A stretch of DNA of 8,838 nt, taken from the NCBI GenBank assembly GCA_007123575.1, contig SKKV01000177.1:1-8838 (forward strand), written 5' to 3'. Shown here piece after piece: positions 6,177-8,838 of the stretch; the stretch's first letter is position 1, and every line of letters starts with the position of its first letter. The position numbers and the translations under genes are program-made. This DNA is from Wenzhouxiangella sp. GTDB taxonomy: Bacteria; Pseudomonadota; Gammaproteobacteria; Xanthomonadales; Wenzhouxiangellaceae. Under the pieces are notes generated by a model that worked only from the letters and a program-made list of their open reading frames with translations, did not search any database and was not told where the DNA came from.

Positions 6177-6710
6177 ATGAGCATTGACGATGAAGACCGC
6201 GACCTGTTTCGTTCCAGTGTTGGCACGGTGCGGCGAATCAGCGCCAAGCGCGTTCAGGGCGACCGCCCACGGCCAGCAGCACGTCCGCGCCAGCGCGAGT
6301 TGGATGAGGCAGCCGTGCTGGAAGAACTGGCTCACGCGCCGATCGACTTCGAAGCCGTGGAAACCGGGGAAGAATTGAGCTGGCTGCGTCCCGGTATGCA
6401 GCGCCGAGTGCTGACCCGGCTGCGTCGCGGCCACTGGCGCGTTCAGGACGAAATCGACCTGCACCAAATGAACGTCGAGGCAGCCGCCGGCAGTATCCGG
6501 GCATTCATGACCGCCGCGGCGCGGGACGGTTTGAGCTGCGTCAAGATCATTCATGGCAAAGGCCTGCGTTCCGGGCCAGACGGCCCTCGCCTGAAACGGC
6601 TGACCGCGCGCTTGCTGAGCCGAATGGACCGGGTATGCGCATTTGCCTCAGCACCCCGACACGACGGCGGCACGGGCGCAGTCTACGTCCTGCTGAAGGC
6701 GCGGACTTGA
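6177..6710 (+). CDS. Smr-domain protein (SmrA/YdaL-like, probable nuclease)
   Basis: Smr domains, also found at the C-terminus of MutS2, cut nucleic acids; bacterial stand-alone versions include SmrA and the ribosome-rescue endonuclease SmrB. The 177-residue product has an arginine-rich, probably flexible N-terminus (about 1-60), a conserved-looking linker ELSWLRPGMQ at 67-76, then the Smr domain at about 92-175. The domain has DLH at 94-96, IIHGKG at 124-129, and the closing GGTGAVYV at 164-171. These are the standard catalytic and fold motifs. The start at 6177 has GGAG upstream and diverges from surE. The next gene starts inside its stop codon. Whether the substrate is mRNA on stalled ribosomes or something else cannot be told from sequence, so I give no gene symbol. 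Confidence 0.9.
   Translation: MSIDDEDRDLFRSSVGTVRRISAKRVQGDRPRPAARPRQRELDEAAVLEELAHAPIDFEAVETGEELSWLRPGMQRRVLTRLRRGHWRVQDEIDLHQMNVEAAAGSIRAFMTAAARDGLSCVKIIHGKGLRSGPDGPRLKRLTARLLSRMDRVCAFASAPRHDGGTGAVYVLLKART
6696..6699 (+). promoter_or_regulatory. Shine-Dalgarno site deciding the TTG start at 6707
   Basis: AAGG lies seven bases before the TTG at 6707, inside the last codons of the Smr gene. It supports that start over the in-frame ATG at 6635. Confidence 0.5.
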
Positions 6711-7045
6711 GCGGCGGGCTTGACGGCGCTTTTGGCGCTATTCTGCTGCTATCGGCACTTGCCCTGTGGTGGCACTGGTCACTCAAGGCGCGGGAGATGG
6801 CCCGGGATCGAGCGCGAGCGTTTTGCAAGCGTCAAGGCTGGCAACTGCTGGATCAGACCGTTGCGCTGGCATCGCTATGGCCGCAGCGAGACCGGGACAA
6901 CCTGCGGCTGCGACGCGTCTATCGTTTCGATTTTAGCCCGGATGGCGGCGCCAGGCGCCAGGGCGAGCTGATCATGCTGGGGCAACGGCTGGTTCAAGTC
7001 AGCGCCGAACGCGAGGACGGAAGCCGCCTGATTGAAGGTGGGTAA
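6707..7045 (+). CDS. Small single-pass membrane protein, DUF3301 type
   Basis: This 112-residue protein has one N-terminal membrane segment (about residues 8-23, AFGAILLLSALALWWHW) followed by a basic, soluble tail. The features typical of DUF3301 proteins are present: LKARE after the membrane helix, ARAFCKRQGWQLLDQTVAL (about 36-54), and RLRRVYRFDFSPDG before a final strand with GQRLVQV. The function of the family is unknown to me. I set the start at TTG 6707, where TTGA overlaps the Smr stop and AAGG lies seven bases upstream. The frame also opens at an ATG at 6635, but that would add 24 basic residues encoded inside the Smr gene. The overlap implies coupled translation with the Smr protein. 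Its stop abuts the stop of sspB on the other strand. Confidence 0.75.
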   Translation: MSGGLDGAFGAILLLSALALWWHWSLKAREMARDRARAFCKRQGWQLLDQTVALASLWPQRDRDNLRLRRVYRFDFSPDGGARRQGELIMLGQRLVQVSAEREDGSRLIEGG

Positions 7046-7456
7046 TTACTTGACCACGCGCAGACTCGGGCGCCCCGGGCTATCATCATCACCGCCCGTC
7101 GATGGTTTATCAGCCGCCTCATCGGCCTGTTCCAGACCATCTTCTTCAGGGAACACCATGCCGCGTCCGTTTTCACGCGCATAAATAGCCTTGACGGCAG
7201 CCACCGGCACCGACACCCCACGCGACACGCCGGCGAAGCGGGCCACGAAACTGACCAGCTCGTTATCCATCACTAGGTCACGTACCGCATGGGGACTGAC
7301 GTTAAGAACCACTTGACCATCATTGCGCGCGCTATCGGGCACTTCAAGGCCGGCATAGTCTGCGTCCACCAGAAGATGAGGTGTGAAGCCGGAATCGACA
7401 ATCCATTCGTGCAGCGCCCGCATCAGGTACGGCCGACTAGGTACCATGTCCATCAT
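7046..7456 (-). CDS. sspB: ClpXP protease specificity-enhancing factor SspB
   Basis: SspB is the adaptor that binds ssrA-tagged proteins from stalled ribosomes and delivers them to ClpXP. The 136-residue product opens with the family pattern RPYLMRALHEW (8-18), continues with FTPHLLVDA, DGQVVLNVSPHAV (46-58), a RFAGVSRGVSVPVAAV core (73-88) and IYARENG (91-97). An acidic flexible linker (about 103-125) leads to the C-terminal RPSLRVVK (129-136), the peptide that docks on the ClpX zinc-binding domain. The linker is shorter than in E. coli. The ATG at 7456 overlaps the sspA stop as ATGA; ATGs at 7453 and 7447 are also in frame. Together with petC and sspA this is the usual petABC-sspAB arrangement. 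Confidence 0.96.
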   Translation of the reverse strand: MMDMVPSRPYLMRALHEWIVDSGFTPHLLVDADYAGLEVPDSARNDGQVVLNVSPHAVRDLVMDNELVSFVARFAGVSRGVSVPVAAVKAIYARENGRGMVFPEEDGLEQADEAADKPSTGGDDDSPGRPSLRVVK

Positions 7457-8067
7457 TCGCTCTCGCGCAACAGACGTTCAGCCTCGGTCAGACTGCGCTG
7501 AAAAGAATTTCGCTTGAACATCCGCTCCATATAACGATGAATATTGGGCGCGGACTTGACCGTCAAATCTATCTCGTAGGCTGGCAAGCGCCACAGCAAT
7601 GGGGTTAAAGCACAGTCGACCAGCGACAGCTCGTCATTGAGTAAAAACGGGGTCAGCCCAAACAGGTCGTCGGCAGCAATCAGGCTATCCTTGAGCTGCT
7701 TGCGAGCAGACGCAATTTTCTTTTCGCCGGTAGAGGTTTCTATAATGCGACCCGCGTCAATCCAGTCCCGGTACATGCGATACATCGCCAGACGCAATCG
7801 CGACCGGGAGACTGGATCAATCGGCATCAAAGGGGGATGCGGATAGCGTTCGTCAAGATAGTCGGCAACCACCCATGTGCCGTACAACACCATGTCGCGG
7901 TCAACCAGCGTTGGTGTTTCACCGTACGGATTTAGCTCGGCAAGATCGGCCGTAGCAGCACGATCCTGTTCAACATGGATGATTTCGACGTTGATCCCTT
8001 TTTCAGCCAGCACGAAACGGACGCGATGGCAATCCAGGCAGTTCTCTGAAGAATACAATGCCATCAT
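7453..8067 (-). CDS. sspA: Stringent starvation protein A, GST-fold RNA polymerase-associated protein
   Basis: SspA binds RNA polymerase and affects transcription and acid or starvation tolerance in E. coli. The 204-residue product has a glutaredoxin/GST-like N-terminal domain (HRVRFVLAEKG at 14-24, NPYGETPTLVDRD at 46-58) and an all-helical C-terminal domain with LSLVDCALTPLLWRLP. YPHPPLMP (75-82) includes the conserved PHPP surface patch. Odd: residues 10-13 read CLDC, a redox-type CxxC at the position of the glutaredoxin active site, which E. coli SspA lacks. Two adjacent ATG codons (8067 and 8064) compete; GAGG lies nine bases before the first. The gene lies 50 bases after petC and overlaps sspB by ATGA, so co-transcription with the bc1 genes is likely. 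Confidence 0.95.
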   Translation of the reverse strand: MMALYSSENCLDCHRVRFVLAEKGINVEIIHVEQDRAATADLAELNPYGETPTLVDRDMVLYGTWVVADYLDERYPHPPLMPIDPVSRSRLRLAMYRMYRDWIDAGRIIETSTGEKKIASARKQLKDSLIAADDLFGLTPFLLNDELSLVDCALTPLLWRLPAYEIDLTVKSAPNIHRYMERMFKRNSFQRSLTEAERLLRESE

Positions 8068-8117
8068 GGCCCTGGCCCTCTATTAAGCGTGAGTTGTTGC
8101 CGCGATTGAAAACGGCA

Positions 8118-8838
8118 TCATTTCTTGACGTCCTTCCAGTATTCTTGATAAAGCAGGTAAGCCAGAAAAGTGAAAAACGCCAGGAACAGCATCACCCAGA
8201 TGCCGACTCGCTGACGAACCAGGATGGCCGGCTCTCCCACGTATTCCATGAAAGCAACGATATCACGCACCACCGAGTCGTATTCGGACGGAGACAGCAT
8301 GCCCTCTCGATCAAGCTCCAGAGAAATGATTTCAGTGCGCAATTCGCCATTGACCTCGCGCGTCTCGATAACGGCACGCTGCACGCCCTGAAGGTCTGAC
8401 ATGACATGCGGCATGGCTGGGTTCTCCAACACGGTGTTGTTCCAGCCATCATCGGTCAAGTAGTAACTGCGCAAGAAGGTGTAAATCCAGTCCGGGCTGC
8501 GCGACCGCGCAGTCAGGCTGAGGTCAGGCGGGGCTTTACCAAACCACGCCACACCGTCTTCGTAACGCATCGCTGCGGTCATGTAATCCGCCAATTCCTG
8601 ATCACCGAAAGCGAGGAACTCAAGCACCTCCTCCTCGCTAAGGCCCAGGTCTTCGGTCAGACGCTGGTAACGCATGAACTGAAGCGAATGACAGCCCATG
8701 CAGTAATTGGCAAACAAGGCGGCACCGCGCTGCAGCGAGGCACGGTCAAACACGTTGCTACCGGACTGGTCGAGGTTGCCATATTTGCCGGCAGCCATGG
8801 CCAGCCCCGAGCCCAGCAGCAGTGCGAGGCCGCACAAG
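8118..8838 (-). CDS. petC: Cytochrome c1 of the bc1 complex (N-terminus cut by window edge)
   Basis: Cytochrome c1 passes electrons from the Rieske protein to soluble cytochrome c in the ubiquinol-cytochrome c reductase complex. About 239 residues are visible. They begin inside a signal peptide whose hydrophobic end LALLLGSGLAMAA is present; its start lies beyond the right edge. The c-type heme site CMGCH (residues 46-50 of the visible part) follows. KAPPDLSL (101-108) is the usual loop, and MPHVM (142-146) supplies the likely methionine heme ligand, Met142. A single membrane anchor spans about 211-230 near the C-terminus, ending in WKDVKK. The frame has a TTG at 8837, but no real start is expected there. 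petA and petB should lie to the right. Confidence 0.97.
   Translation of the reverse strand, partial: LCGLALLLGSGLAMAAGKYGNLDQSGSNVFDRASLQRGAALFANYCMGCHSLQFMRYQRLTEDLGLSEEEVLEFLAFGDQELADYMTAAMRYEDGVAWFGKAPPDLSLTARSRSPDWIYTFLRSYYLTDDGWNNTVLENPAMPHVMSDLQGVQRAVIETREVNGELRTEIISLELDREGMLSPSEYDSVVRDIVAFMEYVGEPAILVRQRVGIWVMLFLAFFTFLAYLLYQEYWKDVKK

Noticed and set aside
6068..6247. Extension of surE by 60 codons to an upstream ATG at 6247
   Set aside because: SurE proteins begin at the MHVLIANDDG segment encoded from 6067. The extension has no family similarity and would run across the promoter region and into the divergent Smr gene.

Overview
The window looks like ordinary chromosomal core sequence from a GC-rich gammaproteobacterium. 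The evidence is gene content and order: surE-pcm-nlpD, amiB followed by mutL, and petC-sspA-sspB are all arrangements known from Gammaproteobacteria. SspA reads closer to Xanthomonas-type proteins than to the E. coli one, so a Chromatiales or Xanthomonadales relative is a reasonable guess (inference only). No RNA gene, CRISPR array, phage gene, transposase or integrase is visible.

Layout, right to left on the minus strand. Cytochrome c1 (petC, N-terminus cut by the right edge) is followed by sspA and sspB, which overlap by ATGA. Two plus-strand genes come next: an Smr-domain protein (6177-6710), overlapped by a small membrane protein of the DUF3301 type (6707-7045). Its stop codon touches the stop of sspB with no base between them. 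Divergent from the Smr gene runs a translationally coupled minus-strand cluster, surE (6067-5279), pcm (5279-4620) and nlpD (4620-3715). Then come an nsrR-like Rrf2 regulator (3618-3157), amiB (2996-1692) with its own plausible promoter, a 275-base spacer rich in inverted repeats, and mutL (from 1416, C-terminus cut by the left edge).

Functional themes. AmiB (AMIN, amidase and LysM domains) and NlpD (a lipoprotein with LysM and a degenerate LytM domain) should act together in peptidoglycan splitting at the septum. SurE and Pcm form the usual stationary-phase maintenance pair (nucleotide phosphatase and isoaspartyl repair). PetC belongs to the cytochrome bc1 complex, while SspA/SspB act on RNA polymerase and ClpXP. 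MutL is mismatch repair and carries the endonuclease motif that E. coli MutL lacks. NsrR is probably a nitric-oxide-sensing repressor, but no NO-detoxification gene lies nearby.

I see no clearly undescribed multi-gene system. The points most worth a second look are the strongly paired inverted repeat between amiB and mutL, the absence of rpoS after nlpD with nsrR in that place, the amidase and its probable activator sitting almost side by side, a CxxC motif in SspA, and the unusual cysteine spacing in NsrR.
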